Counted from the stretch's first letter, positions 46,622 through 60,375 are shown. The stretch: 64,000 nt of DNA from Synaphobranchus kaupii (GCA_029718625.1 CM056376.1:21215091-21279090); one strand, 5' to 3'. Notes: generated from the letters alone by a model not told the origin. Program-made: numbers and translations.

Positions 46622-49600
46622 AGAGAGGCAGCGACGTCTTTAGTGCTCATTGTTACGCTCACCAGGAGCTACAGCATTCGAGCGGCCTCCTCAAAACACA
46701 GCGATGCACTGTAGCCTACATTCAGGCCCAAACCTTCACGAGACGTCCTTATTAGGACAAGAAATCACTCGGGTACAAATCCAGTGACATTTTCGAAGCA
46801 TAGCAGCACCCTGAAGGGCTAAATGACCGCCTTAATCACCTTCTCCGTTCTCTCCCTCGTGTTCTCACTCATTCTGCATCCATTGTGTATGGCTGATTCT
46901 TCTGCACTGTCCTTATGCGCTCTACCAAATCAGAGGGTCCACACATAAGAAATCGTGAAGGCAGCCTACTTGCAGGTTTTTTAAAAAGTGTTATTCTCTG
47001 TTTTCATACTGTTTATTTTAATATTTGCTAATTAAATACATTCATGAATATTGACTTTATCATTTAAAATGTTGAAATTTAATATTGATTGTTATTATTT
47101 GTTAAGTGATAGTTCTTAGTTCAGAGGAGGGTGCCTTGGCAGTGAGGTCAAAGTGAAACCATTGTAGAAAAAGCAACAGTAAAATTCTCCTTAATTACTT
47201 ATCTGAGTGACACACAATTTAATGCGATCGCAGCGGTTTTACCCAAAGAGCTTTGTTGCAACTGCTAATTAATGAGTTATGTGCACATCTTGAACAAGAC
47301 TTCCCATGGGAAATTCATTAATTCATTTAATTGCTATGTGTCCTCATTCTCTCCTGTGTTTTTAATGCAATGATCATTTCAAGGACAGTACTGGTAGGTT
47401 TTAAATTGATTTACTTATGGTTGGGTGTTTTCTTATGGGGTTACAGTAAAATGGTTTGATTTTTGTAATTTAATGTGCTTTGACAGACTGAAATCAAAGC
47501 TGCTTAAGTTTGTTTACTAAATGAACCACTCCTGAGGCATGTGCTATAATCCCTGGCAAAGTATGGAGTGGCATCAAATTAACGAGAGTAAGCTTTGAAT
47601 ACCAGTCACACACACTGCAATAATAACCAAGCCAACTGTACTAACTATCTTTGTTTATCGAAGGAATCCTGGTATGTGGAATCCACTGAAATGCTAAGGC
47701 CAACAGCATCTGAAATCCTAGACCTGTTACACTTTTAGAAATATGTTTGTGTGAGACTGTTAAGATTTATCCTTTCAAACAACTTGACCTGGCATGGAAT
47801 TACAGTGGAATTTAGGAGAGACACCAGGAACTGTGCATTGCAAAGTTTATATGTTAGATTTCAAATTGGCTGAATTCTCTGAAATAGTCTTCGTCTGGAA
47901 ATTCAGACCAGACTAGATTTGACAGCGTTGATAACATTGGATTGATTTGGCTGGCTCTTGGGTTTGGTTTTTTAAACCAGACATATTAAACCTGGGTGAG
48001 CTAGGAAATGACATTATTTGTGCTCAGAAATAAACAATTTAATTATAAACATATATTTTTCAATTGTCCAACTCAAAAAGGATGTTTCTTTAAATTACAC
48101 GGACAGCCTTTATTCGCTTTCTGTACTTTTCTGTGGCTTTTTAAAATGCATTTGAATTTTTTTTTTTTTAATGTGAAATGAGAAGCCGGGTCTTATCCCT
48201 AATTCATGAGGATTTTCAAGAGCGGCCCTGGCAGGCTTCACGGGGAGGCTTTTAAAAAAGATTTTAAGGCACAAAATTGGCCATGACAAATGAAATGATA
48301 GGTTCACCCGTGCTAATCGAGGGAGCGCATTAGTTGCGTAGGGCTCTGGTGCTAGAGTGACGTCAAACAGGGCTTTTAAGGGGAAAGCCGCATCCCTCGC
48401 TTAGCACGATGTGCCATTCTGAAATCACCCACAAGTCTGTGCGCATATCTCCCTCTCTGAAAGAGGACGGGCGTCTGCAGGGCCACATGGCTGCCTTTTG
48501 TTTTTGAGAGGCCCTCTGTTGGAGCAACAGCTTCCCTGCCAATGATCAAGGCCAAGGGCAAGGCTGCCTGCTTGCTGTTCACCTCTGGTGAACTCCTGAG
48601 GTTTATCAGGGCTATCTCACTGTCACAGAGCACCGATTGCCTCAGGAAAGAACCGTGATGAAGGAGGCTTTTTCTAAAGCTCAGCCAATTTCTGTGACGG
48701 CAGTAAAGCTTTCAGGTCGTTTTTGTGCCACGTTTATCTGACACGTGGGTCTCTTAGTGAACTGAAAGGGCTGTGATATCCCCAGAATCCCACTGTCTCT
48801 GAGCTATATCTGAGCAAGCTCATATGCACATCCAAAAGCATAGAGACTGATCGTGGTAATTTTGTTAAGTAGCGTACCAAGCACTGCAAGTCCACTGCTA
48901 ATGAATCACTCTCCCTTTGGCAAGAAAAGTTTTGCTTATGATATTTGGCAACCACAATATGGCACATCACGTGTTGAGCAGTTTGCACAGATGACATGCG
49001 GTTTTTATGTTTTTGAATCATTTATCAAGTGATTATCAGATGACTAGATGATTAAATGAAATGAACAAAACTGTGGACCAATAGAAGGCTATGGGATATC
49101 ATCTGAACAACAGAATTTTGCCTGTAGGTCACATGGTTTGTCTGCCACCTTGAAATAGCTGTAAAACTCTTAAAGGCCACATACAGATAATCAGTGTGAT
49201 TTCTATATTAAAAACATGGCCACAGCTTTAACAATTACATTTCAGTGTTTTGTGTAATGTGCAAATGAGTGCACCTTATTGAGCATTTAAATTTAGTATA
49301 CAGATGCAGACCATGCATTAATAATGAATTAGCCTAAATTTGTAATCCGTAATCAGTGGTTTTCATTCTTTGCTGCCTCCAAGGATAGTTGTAAATGTTA
49401 TGTTGGAAATATTGTATATTCTAACTATAATGCAGCAATTAGACCCATTTAGAGTCTATCTGTCTTGGCATGTGTCTATGTCTTGGCATGAGTCTCTCTT
49501 AATAGCTTGTACATTTGAATGGGCAGGTTCTTTAAACTGAGTGGAGCAGGTAGAAACAGGTGTGATTACTGAATGGACCTGGCAGTAAATGCAAAGAGAC

Positions 49601-50230
49601 AGTGCCTTAATTACATGCAGAAAGAAGTACTGTATTTTGCTTGTTTTTACATGGAAGGTCTTCTGCTGGACTAAAATGGTTGTGCAACATTATTAGGATT
49701 GAAATAACCACAACTGTGCAATATTTTGTGATTTGAACTTGGAGCCCATATTCAGAACAGCTGAAATAAATGACAGAAAGACAGAGATGTCCAATCTTCG
49801 TTCTGATACCTCACATACAACGGATGAATGTCAGGTGTATTGTCATAAAGATATAGTGGCCTTTAAAATATAATGGAAAGTAATGAATGTGTTAAGGAGC
49901 ATCTTTATTAATATCATAAAATCTGGGTTGCCCATTTTGGCTAGCTGGCTGGAGTAAGAGTTTTTGCGTTTGGTGACCTTTGGGGGGAGGGGTGGGAGTT
50001 TGCAATCACGGACTCGGGGGGGGGGGGGGGGGGGGGGGGGGTCTGTCAAAGTTAGGTAGATAATCGCCAGTCTCTCTGTAGTGTTTATAAAAATTATCTC
50101 AGTTCCTCATGCTGAAAAAGAGCTGATGGAGAATATGATTAATCAGGGAGTGGCTTTGTTTAATTGAGCTCTTATTATTTGCCGTGGGATGTGTTTGGGT
50201 AGCGTGAGAGCGTTAGACAGCCTGAAAGCC
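46622..50230. other. unique non-coding stretch
   Basis: No transposon ends or credible exons. Blocks at 47200-47340 and 48150-48660 have mixed composition and short homeodomain-like cores (CTAATTAATGAG at about 47263) and could be conserved non-coding elements, unproven. A homopolymer G run is listed separately. Confidence 0.35.
50016..50041. repeat. homopolymer (G)26
   Basis: 26 uninterrupted G, with further G runs at 49982-49990. It can form stacked quadruplex structures and is prone to length error in sequencing. Confidence 0.95.
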
Positions 50231-50300
50231 TTGGGCTAAACGTGCATAAGGCCTTGTGTTACCGAAGAGTTTTGATGTTTGAACAATGGATCCCCCCTTT
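50231..50300. repeat. 70-bp inverted repeat, left arm
   Basis: It matches the reverse complement of 52304-52373 with about 4 mismatches and no indel. It starts TTGGGCTAAACG and ends CCCCCCTTT. Homology stops sharply at both ends. Confidence 0.93.
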
Positions 50301-50380
50301 TTGGTAACCCTAATTAAATGTACTACACTGTATTTCATACGTGTGTAATAATGGCTGTTTTTACATTTGTTGTACATTTA

Positions 50381-50896
50381 CACTGCCTGGCTAAAAAAAA
50401 AGTCTCCGTTGCACCCGTTATACATAGTGCCTACTGTACAAGCCTCTGGAGGCAGTGTTATGATCTGGGGTTGCTTCAATTGGTCAGGTCTAGGCTCAGC
50501 AACGTTATGCAGCAATAAAATGAAGTCAGCACCTGAATGTACTGAATGACCAGGTTATCCCATCAATGGGCATATTCCAGGACGACAATGACAAGATTCA
50601 TCGGGCTCAAATTGTGAAAGAGTGGTTCAGGGAGCATGAGGAATCATTTTCACACATGAATTGGCCACCAGAGTCCTGTCCTTAACCCCATTGAAAGTCT
50701 TTGGGATGTGCTGGAGAAGACTTTACGGAGTAAAAAGATCTCGGCCAAAAATTAAGGCAACTCTGGATGGAAATAAATGTTGTGACGTTGCATAAGATTG
50801 TCGAAACAATGCCACCACGAATGCGCGCCGTAATCAAAGCTAAAGGCGGTCCAACGAAATATTAGCATGTGCGACTTTTTTTTTGGCCAGGCAGTG
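50381..50896 (+). mobile_element. deleted Tc1-type transposon with transposase relic
   Basis: Inverted termini CACTGCCTGGC followed by an A run and a T run followed by GCCAGGCAGTG are flanked by TA at 50379-50380 and 50897-50898. Inside, in the plus direction, are pieces of Tc1-family transposase: SGGSVMIWGCF, then [13 protein letters not shown] (a catalytic aspartate region), and [17 protein letters not shown] (the region after the third catalytic acidic residue). Several stops and frameshifts interrupt it, and the DNA-binding N-terminal half is deleted. It would have moved by cut and paste at TA sites. Inactive. Confidence 0.88.
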
Positions 50897-52303
50897 TACA
50901 AGATGGCACTAACTCTACAACAGGTTGCAGCCTCATTTGCTCCTGAAATCATCTGACGTGCAGTATTTTGTTTCGGAGCCTTTGTAGTGGTAACCATATC
51001 TGCACAAAAATATTTGCATTTGACGGTATGTTGAGTGGCAGTAAAATGAAGGGGTTTTCATCCACAGCTCAATTTGCACACACGCTGTAGATGTCAGTCT
51101 TTCTGCCTGCTTGCCTGTGGTAAGCAAAAACACACAGAAATCCTGTATGGCACATTTTCTTTATTGCTGGTAAACATAATAGCCTGGTGTTCTGGGAAAT
51201 CTTCTTCTCAGCTTCATTTACATTTGTTTCCACTATAAAAATGTCAGCACACACAGCACTCCAAATTCACCTGGATATGTTTTCTTATACTTCTTTCCTT
51301 CTCATCTAGGCGTACCATTCCCCCAACTGCATCTTATAAACAGCCAACGTATAAATTGATCTTGTTGACGGATACATATTCAGCAAATGTTTGAAACCTA
51401 GAAAGAGTTTGAACGCGTTTGTTTGGACAAGCTTCTTCCTGCTGGCAGCCATTTGCTTCCTGATTGCAATTTTCCCCCATTTAATAAAATATCCAGAGCC
51501 TTGAATCTATTTCGAGAGCTGACTAGAAACTAATCAAAGCAACGAGGAACCATATGGGTGAGACAAAGGAAACGAGTGGCTGTGGAGTGATCCAGCAGTA
51601 CAGCCTGGAGGGAAAATTGGAATATGACTTAATTGGCAACATGTTGCCTAGAGCTGCAGAGACCTGTTCCTCTCTAAGGAGAGCGAGGGGGGGTTGTTAG
51701 GAGACTCGGTACCCATCGCCACGTATGGACCGCTGTTCCAAATCAAGACAGATTGCCACACAAATATTTCTTGAAATCTGGCCAAATTGTTATCCAGCTA
51801 CCCGCCACCCTCCGTCCGCAACAACATCCCCACATTATACAAAACAGAATTTTCTTTTTTCCAGGTTTCAGGAGACGCAATTCAAAATCTCTGTTTGGAA
51901 CAAATAGGAAACAGCCCAGCGTGAATTTTATTCCTTCCTGATGCAATACGCCTGCATTTTAGTACTCCAGACTAGGTCATGTGGTGAATCCCCTGTTTAT
52001 CACAAATGCAAGATATACTGCATAAACAACATTTTGATTGGTTGGGTAAGAAACTTGGCTTGATGTTTCAAAAGAAGTTTGAATTCAGAGTGCATTGCTT
52101 TTTAAAGTGACAATGACTGTCAGATACTGCTATATTTCATCTTGGGTGTTTGTTGGTGAAGCTGAAGGCCTTAACTGCGGTATAATATCTGTATTTAAGT
52201 CTATGTTGATGGTGCTAGCACAAAGTACAGGCATGACTGTGTCACCCCTCACCTCTGGGTATTCTGAATGGTAAGGCACTGTTCGATGTTCAGCGTTCTT
52301 TAG

Positions 52304-52373
52304 AAAGGGGGGACCCATTGTTCAAACATCAAACCTCTCCGGTAACACAAGGCCTTATGCGCGTTTAGCCCAA
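52304..52373. repeat. 70-bp inverted repeat, right arm
   Basis: Reverse-complement partner of 50231-50300. The two arms could be the ends of a 2,143-bp element that holds the Tc1 relic. Confidence 0.93.
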
Positions 52374-53555
52374 AATCGCACCCTGTCGTAATGGAGTATC
52401 TTAATCTGTGAACTGCCAGAGCCTCCTGAAGTGAGCTTCTGCACGTATTCAGCAACATTTGTAAGGAGGAAAGTTGTTTGGCTGCCGGCAGCCATGTGGA
52501 ATGGAACCCCCATTGTTAGTGGCTCATAGATGGTCACCGGCTTGAGCAGCAGGTTTCCATGGTAACGCTGTGGCTTTGTTCATCTAGATTGCAGGTCTAT
52601 TCTGTGCCTTAATTCTCTTACCTCAGCGGGTGCAATGTCAATAGCTAATGGCAAAATGAAAAAAAAATAAAAATACAGGGCAGCCAATGAAATGCTATAC
52701 AGTGAATGCTTCATTCTATTGGGTATTTTGCATATTTTTATTTTGCATAGCTTCGTTAAGTAATATCCTTACTCCGTTGTCAAATATAGATGCAGGATCA
52801 TTGGCAATTATTCATATAAGCATTCTTATGACATGTAGATATCTTGTGTCAGTGATGGAAAGGGGATCTGCGGGTATAAGGTTCTTACTGTGACACATGC
52901 AGGCCATACCCAGAGCAGTGCCCGGAGATGCTTGTGATGCGGGAAAACGAAGTTGCATTAAAAGCCTTTTTTAAAAATCTTTTAAAACCCTGCTCATACT
53001 CCTGGTGACACTGACATGTGCTGCACTTGCATTTTGCATGAGAAATACACCCGTGTATTAAGTGGCGTAGACTCAGAGGCTAAAGCATTTAGTTAATGGG
53101 AGATTCATTGAAAGAGAGGACCTTCTCTGCCACTGCCAGTCAAGGGCCCCTCTTCCGTCTTTTAACCATGCCTCTTATTCATAGTGGTTACTTAGGCAGT
53201 CTAAGTGGTGCTTTCCTTCTGGAATTATGCTTTCCTGATAGTTGATGCGATATATGGGGCAAAGACAGACCTATCTGTCATTTTCTCTGTAGTACCGCCC
53301 CCCAAACCAGTCACCTCTCCCTGAGTCCGAGCACTTTGCATGTTCTGGTGCGATTTGTCCCCCTTAGAGCACACAATTGGAGCAAATTGGATAATCCACT
53401 TAGTTCATTTGCGAGGAGGCAGAGAATGAATAATCTCCGTGAGCTGAAGAGCGGTTCCCACACTGTCATTACCAGGAGCACACAGGGTGGTGTACGCAGC
53501 GGGACCCCTTTTATCAATGAGCACCCCGAAGTGTTTCTGAGGGAACGACCCAGTT

Positions 53556-53557
<2 letters not shown>

Positions 53558-53580
<23 letters not shown>
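53558..53580. repeat. (GT)n microsatellite
   Basis: About 11 GT units followed by GGGTGGGTGGGCGGGGG, a G-rich tail that could form a quadruplex. Confidence 0.9.
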
Positions 53581-53587
<7 letters not shown>

Positions 53588-55939
53588 GGCGGGGGTCGAG
53601 GGGGGACAGTGGCGAGGTTAAATGAACAGTAGCGTCGGAGAGAGCACGCGCCGTTGATGGAGCCCGTGTCACTGAAATTCGCAGAGGTAACAAGGGCCAG
53701 CCGGGGAATTGGACAGATTCCATCAAGGCCCACCGTGTGAGGTAATTACATTTTGATACAGTGCGGTCTGCGTTTGGCTTTTCGAGGAATTCATCTGCTG
53801 CTTTATTGCTTTTGCTCTCCACAAATCATTTTAAATCCCCAGATGAACACGAAGCCATTGCCCTTTAATGACCTGTCAAGGGATTTTTTTTTCTTCTCTG
53901 AAATCAGAAGCGGCATTTATTTGCAGAAGGATGCCATTTCCCTAGAGGACAAAAAAAAAAAAACCCAAACGTATAACATGTTGTGTTACCAGCAGCGCTG
54001 CTGTAAAATTTCAGATTTGCTTTGTTCTGCGCTGTCTTAGGTTCAAATGCTTGGGGGGTTTGAACCTGCTCCACGGATAGCTTAGCCTCTCCATGGTCCT
54101 GTATGATGGACACGGATCACAGGGGCTTCACAGCCCCAGAGGCCTTTGGCCTGGTGCCTAATAGAAAAATGCCACAAACAGGCCCACAGCAGAGCCCCTG
54201 TCCCACAATAGTCCACAGCAGCTTCACCTCTGCTGCAGGAGCCCGGCGCGGAGCACGGAAAACAGGGCCTGCTTTTAGAAGCACGTCCGAACGCCGAGGT
54301 TTCTGCTCCTTTCCTTTCGGTTCCTTGGCAACCTGCTGACACGCTGGGGTCAAAGTGTCTGAGTGATTGTCAGGCTGGGCTGCCAGCACAACATCCACTC
54401 TGTGTTCTTGATCAATTCATGTCGTCTCTCAATGTTCCCTAAGAGCGTAGGCTAGGCAGAGGTGGAAAGTCCAGGGGCCAGAAAGTAAAAGTCCTGCCAT
54501 GTGTTCTCTTCCACCCATTAACTCAATTTCACTAATTAGTTTATAGTGCCTCCTGGCTGAAGAATTGTGCTAATTAAAAAAATCCAGGTGATTGAAATAC
54601 TGGGGAGGACTTCTGGGGAGCTACTTTCTGATGCTGGATTTTACACCTCTGAGTGTAGGATTCATTGGAGAATATCCAAAAACTGTTTAAGCCAGCTGGT
54701 TGTTTCTGGGCAACCGAAAAATACCCCGTATTCAGTAAACATATACACAATGCTCTAACTCCCTTGTATGACCCAATAGGGAAATGACACAATGAAAGTT
54801 GTTAAGCGGGTGTTTTTTAAGTTGTCATTTGTAATAGTCCCTTAAGGCTATTTGCAATGTTTTTTTATATTCTCTAATAGTACAGCTTGTCCCTAAAAGT
54901 GCTCTACCAAACAATGCTTACTGATAGTGTATGTTTTCTTCTAATCGCGTACTCTTAACATGAAGTGACTATGAGAAGGGTGGGGTGTGACCTCGCCCCA
55001 AAGTCCTCCCTGAGATCGGTCTCATGCGTTCAGCATAATGAGCTCCACTTATCTCAAGTATGTAAAGAGGCCTTAACACACAGCTACAGATTGGACATTT
55101 CACATCGTGGAATGGTTGCCATGCCGATGAAGGAGCATGCAAAAAAGAGTACGGCACTCCAGTTTAAGAGAATATAGGTTCTGATATAAAAAAAATAGAC
55201 TTTCCTTCAGTTTGAGCTTAACATGCGCAAAAATCAGAAGTACTACGCAGAGTAATTTTACAACATTGTATTTTTACTACACAGCACAAGTTTTCATAAC
55301 TGTTGAGTCTGAAAATGCATGCAGCTCTGATGTGGCCACCATAAACGGAAAATTAACGGGCACTTCACTGAACTATTTACCCAAGGCATGTAATTGCAGG
55401 GTAAAGGAAAAGGATTACTGTTGGCTGTGATTAAGACTACAGCTCATAAACCTTGAGTTTGCACTGTGTTTGCATATGTCTCACATTTGATGGGAAACAG
55501 AGCTAAAATTGGATATCATTCCCAAAATGGTTTGGGTGACAAAATGGCAGTCAACTATGACTACTAAATCTACAGCACTCAGTCAACAGCTTTACTGCAC
55601 AACAGGAATGAAAATCAAAATGAAATAACAGCAAAAAAAAAAAAAATTTATAAATAAGAAGGAATACCTAATGAACCCCATTAAAAAAAACCTTCTCTTT
55701 TAAGCATAAACATCGCAGTAATTAATGTCTAAAATTAAATAGTGCTATGCATGAACACTAGTGCCTGGCAACACTAGCCCTTTAAGACAGTTTACGTTTT
55801 TGAGGATTTAGCAGATTTTTTATGGTACAACTGACAAGCACTCCTTAAGTGAATCTCCCCTACTGTGTTTGAAAATACAGCCAATGAATTTTCACTTCCA
55901 AGAAACGTATTCCTGCTAACTGTCATTAACAGCAACATA

Positions 55940-56469
55940 CACTATATGGCCAAAGGTAGGTGGACACCCCTTGGTCTCAGGCTAGGCTCCTTAGTTCCAG
56001 TGAAGGCACGTCTTAACACTACAGCATAAAATGACATTCTTGACGATTCTGGGTTTCCAACTTTGTGGCATCATTTTGGGGAAGGCCCTTTTCTGTGTTT
56101 CAGAATGACAATGCACCCGTGCACAAATAGAGGTCCATACAGAAATGGTTTGTCGAGATCAGTATGGAAGAACTTGACTAGCCTGCACAGAGCCCTGACC
56201 TCAACCCCATCAAACACCATTGGGATCAATTGTAAAGCCGACTGCGAGCCAGGCCTAATAGCCCCACATCAGTGTCCGACCTCACTAATGATCTTCTGAC
56301 TGAATGGAAACAAATCCACGCAGAAATGTTCGAACATCTAGTGGAAAGCCTTCCCACTAGAGTGGAAGCTGTAATAGCAGCAAATGAGGACCAACTCCAT
56401 ATTAATGCCCATGATTTTGTAATGAGATGTTGGATAAGCAGGCGTCCATATAATTTTGGCCATGTGGTG
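55940..56469 (+). mobile_element. deleted Tc1-type transposon with transposase relic
   Basis: The left end is CACTATATGGCCAAAGG and the right end reads CCATGTGGTG; both are flanked by TA (55938-55939, 56470-56471). Plus-strand translation gives decayed pieces of Tc1-family transposase: QNDNAPVHK (catalytic aspartate region), then QSPDLNPIKHHWDQL, and an open C-terminal part from about 56272 (SDLTNDLLTEWKQI...SLPTRVEAVIAAN). Stops and frame changes occur throughout and the N-terminal half is missing. A different Tc1 family from the one at 50381. Confidence 0.87.
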
Positions 56470-58545
56470 TATTTTTTGAGGGCTTCGTTATCCAATAATG
56501 TGTAAGGTTGATGTGTTTTGCCCACTGAAATTAAGATACATCAAATTACATCAAAAAAAGTAGTAAAAAAAAAAAAAAATACATTCAACAGAACGAAAGG
56601 CAATTTCTTGCTTGGAACAGAACAAAGGCGGCACAAAACACATCGCCTTGCACCTTTCCTTGTGTGTATGTGTTTCTGTAACGTGCAAATACGGTACATC
56701 AAGTAACACTACACCATTGCTCAATAATTCAGGTCATTCCAAAAATAGCGGAATTATCTTTCACAAATAAGCATACACGTTGGAGTGACTTCAACTTTCC
56801 CCCTCAAATCCTCAGGGGCTTGTTGTTGGACTCGGTTATTTCAGAGTGGTGAAGCGGAACGGAACGGGACAGGAGAAACGTGGAAGCAGGTACAGCACTG
56901 TGGCCTAATTTTAGATGGGGAAAGAAGAGATGTATGCTGGGGTATTTTAGGATATGTGCCTTGAGCATACAGATAAATCCGGCTGACTGCATCGATCCCT
57001 TGAATAATTGAGAAATAAAGTGAAACTAAGCCCGCTTCAAAAAGCGTGTACATGAAGGCAGAATGCGACTCTACGACGTGTAACCTGAGCTGTTGGAGCT
57101 GTCCGAAATCCGCGGTGCAGGCGTTCTTCGTTGCGCAAGTAGAACAACCCTTTGAAGGGTCAGAAAACAGAAGTTTCTTCTTGAACTGTACCGGAGTTGA
57201 CAATGCGTGAGAGACGTTTTCTCTTCGCTGTTTGCCTGCAAGGGCTCTTGTTCATCCCTGGTCCTCTGGTTTGCTCTTGCACAATAAACACTGGGAGGCG
57301 TTCCTTAATTTGAATGCATAAAGATTCCTGAATAGCACAGGACTAGCCAGAGCTCCTCTGAATGTTTTTATCTTTATCTCTCAGTCACCAGTCATTTTGT
57401 GTGCACTTCCCTCATCTGTTGGCAGCAGAAATACAGACCTTCTATTTTCCCTCCATTTAGGGATTCCCACTAATGTACAAGGAGAACTTCTGCAGGAGCT
57501 TTCTTTAATAATAGATATGCAAGTCTGCACAATGTTTTTTTTCCGTTTTTTTCTAGTGTATCTATAGCAGAACTGATTTATGTATTTCTCTTGCACTAGG
57601 ATCTGTCTAAAGCAAGCCCATTTTTCACAAATGCACACAATATCTGGAATTTGTCAGCAATTTATCTCAGGGGTTACCTTTGTTATATATAACCTGCATA
57701 GTGGGTGTGGAACACATGAGTACGGAGTTGGTGAATGTAAAATTAAAAGAAAATTCATAAAACTACATGCATAATTGTCTTCCCAATCTTTGTGTGAGAC
57801 AGGATCTAATTCTTGTGGATCACAACTGGGCCTTTCACCTGCTCTCTGACTGTTTGAGTTAATATATTCTTTCATTACTTTCACAAAACAGCCACCACAT
57901 TCTTCCTCCTGAGACAGTGCGTGCGCTCTGCTCGAATTTAAGAAGCCGTGCTCTGTTTGCGTCTGCTTCTTGCAGGTTTTTGTGTGGAGTGCTTTTGAAT
58001 CAGCGCAACAGGGTTCATGATTAAAAAGTAGAAAATCCCCGTTCGCTGGAGTGTTGCGCAAGTCTACTTGGCTATGCATGTTATTTAGAGGTAGTAATTT
58101 AGATAATGTATAAGCTCTGGCAAATGGTAGATTTGTAAGAGAAAAAGAATGAAGGTAAACGTGAAGTTTTCATGATGTACTGCCGGTGATGTCGTGCTGC
58201 ATGGCGGCCTGAATGTTAACTGAGACTAGGCTGCACGTTGGAGGCAGCGGTTGTCGGGATTTACGGCTCAGAGCCATTGAGCTATAAAATCGCTGCCACC
58301 AGGTTAGCGGGACGGTGATAAACTTGTCAGCTTGGAGCAGGACCGTCCCCCTGATCCATGCCATTAGTCAGCCAGGGATGGCTATGCCTCCTGAAGAGGG
58401 CTCGCCCCGTGGAGCCAGCTCCCCAATCCCACTCTGCTTCCTCATTCCATACTGGGTTTCACACATGCCTCATCATCATTTCACAGGTCAGTGCAGCTCC
58501 ACCACACTGCAAAATGGTTCTCTCCACTCAGTCCATTAACACAGC
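56470..58545. other. no recognisable feature
   Basis: AT-rich with poly(A) at 56566-56579. A plus-strand frame from the ATG at 58385 to about 58490 ends near CACAG/GTCAGT, a donor-like site, but there is no supporting acceptor or domain. Confidence 0.35.
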
Positions 58546-58735
58546 ACGCTCTCAGAAAAAAAGAAGAAAAAGTACCTAAAAAGTTACAAATGCTTGTCAC
58601 TGGGGTGGTACCCTATAGCTACGTAAAACTGTACCCCTGGCCAGCAATACATAATTCAGTTGTAGAACGTTATTGTACTTTTGTTCCTTAAAGAACAAAA
58701 ATGTACCTCCACTGTTAATTATTTTCTGAGAGTGT
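58546..58735. mobile_element. short TIR/foldback MITE (190 bp)
   Basis: Left terminus ACGCTCTCAGAAAA; reverse complement of the right terminus ACACTCTCAGAAAATAA. Inner GTACC words are repeated on both sides. ACACTCTCAGAAAA-ended MITEs are common in fish. No target duplication is visible. Confidence 0.7.
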
Positions 58736-60313
58736 ATTTAACCTCCTCTGCCTCTTAAAGGTAAAGGAATTAACTTTTTTCTTTCTAACTTTTTTTTGTG
58801 CTGCAGTATTTTAAATGTGTGTGTTTTATTGTAGTGGGTAAGTCTCATTTGTTATGTGGCTGTTGTTCATTTGGACACGGGGAATGGCATTAGCCCAGTT
58901 TTGGTCTCTGTGCGGTTAAAGTAGGTAGGGGCTGATGAACGCCGCCCAGTTTCAGGGCCTCAGTGGATTGCGTGTAGTCTGCATCCATGCGTCTGGGATC
59001 TGCTAAAGGATGTTCTGTATTAACTTTCAAAAGCATGCCAATTCAACACCTGGTCTGAAGTGAGAACACTGTTTCCTGCGCCCTCAGCTAGTTTTAAACT
59101 CTACCCCGTTCCTCTATGAAGACCCTTACAAGCTTGGAAGGTTGTACAGATGAATATACATATTTGTGCACACTAAGGAGCAGAGGACAGAGCTGTTCTG
59201 TCTTTGCCGTAACAGATGACATTCTATCTCTCCTGAGAAATACCTCAGGCAGCTTCCACTGGTGTATCAGCTGCAGTCTGACGTCTGCAGGGTGAAAGGT
59301 CAAAGCAGGAGTAGCTGTTCAGTTTGGTATCAGAAAAATGAATGTATAATTAGGAATTAAGTTGATGGGGATCGATGCTCTTTTGCGGTTAACGTTTAAA
59401 ATTTGGGGTTAAATCATGATGTACCACATGCATGGGTGCTGTTCTGTCTCTAACCAGGCCACAGAGAGGTGAGAGTTGAAGGTATTAACTAACCCAGTTT
59501 TGGCTTATTTAGAGATCCTTGGAGCTCTAATGAAAAATATAGGCAAGCTATTCTAAGTGTGCCATTTGTTTATTGGGTCATGTTTCTCCGTCACTGATAA
59601 CTGAAATGGAACACAAAAGGTTTTTGAAATGTACTGATCGTCCTGAACTTTCTACACCCACGGAGTGTTCAGTTTTCCCAGCATATTACAAAAAGTTTTG
59701 TAATAAAGGCTCAACATGCCTGAACCTGCTCACCCTGTTTGCTCTCTGTATTAGCTTCCCTGCACTCCCCAGGCTTAACCTTGACAGTTAGTGTCATGTG
59801 AAATGTGCGTCTTACAATGCAAAGATCATCTTGTGGAAGGTATGATGTAATTCCTTTCTCAAAATTCCTTTTTCATTTGGAAAGCACATTCACTACCAGG
59901 ACACTACATATATATATAAAAAACTCACTTCAAAATATGTGCAGCGCAGAACTTTTTGAGGCAGATACTATCCTATTTCTCAACCTTTCCAGAAACTCAA
60001 ACTCAAACTGTTAAAATTTCTCCTGGCCTTTGGTAAACCTTGAAAGGACAGATTTTACATTTCATAACGGAGTAAATCAGAATTCCATAAAGACATGCAT
60101 GCAACTTCTTTTCAGCTAGTTTGCTCTGTTTCAGATAAAATAATATTGCATTGCTTTTGTCAATATGGCCTGGGTTCATAAAAAGCGCTTGTTTAACTTA
60201 GTGCCATGAGAAGTATTAAGCTATTAGAATTAAAAACAATATTTCTGCATACCTTTTAATCTTACTGAATTTATGTTTGGGCATTCTAAGCATCCCTTAT
60301 GGAAATGTAATTT
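58736..60313. other. no recognisable feature
   Basis: Unique non-coding sequence with a short TA run near 59908-59918. Confidence 0.4.
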
Positions 60314-60375
60314 ACTGCAGTATATTTTAAATATATTGTGACAATAATTTTGATATATTTACAATATACTGCAGT
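60314..60375. repeat. AT-rich palindrome
   Basis: ACTGCAGTATATTTTAAATA at the left is repeated inverted at the right (AATATACTGCAGT), separated by a GTGACAATAATTTTG-type centre. It could form a hairpin or cruciform. It ends 12 bp before the SINE tail at 60388. Confidence 0.8.

Larger units (their letters stand above)
50897..55939. other. unique non-coding stretch
   Basis: It contains the second 70-bp inverted repeat and a TG microsatellite; otherwise no repeats, transposon ends or convincing exons. GC-richer blocks at 53380-53720 and 54080-54400 give longer chance frames on both strands. AT-rich blocks at 51420-51560 and 54480-54590 contain AATTAG/TAATTA cores. Confidence 0.35.

Noticed and set aside
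54082..54398. overlapping frames of about 80-90 codons on both strands
   Set aside because: GC-rich chance frames, with no motif, and mutually exclusive on opposite strands.
58385..58490. possible exon ending at CACAG/GTCAGT
   Set aside because: Only a donor-like site. No acceptor, no domain, and a MITE follows immediately.
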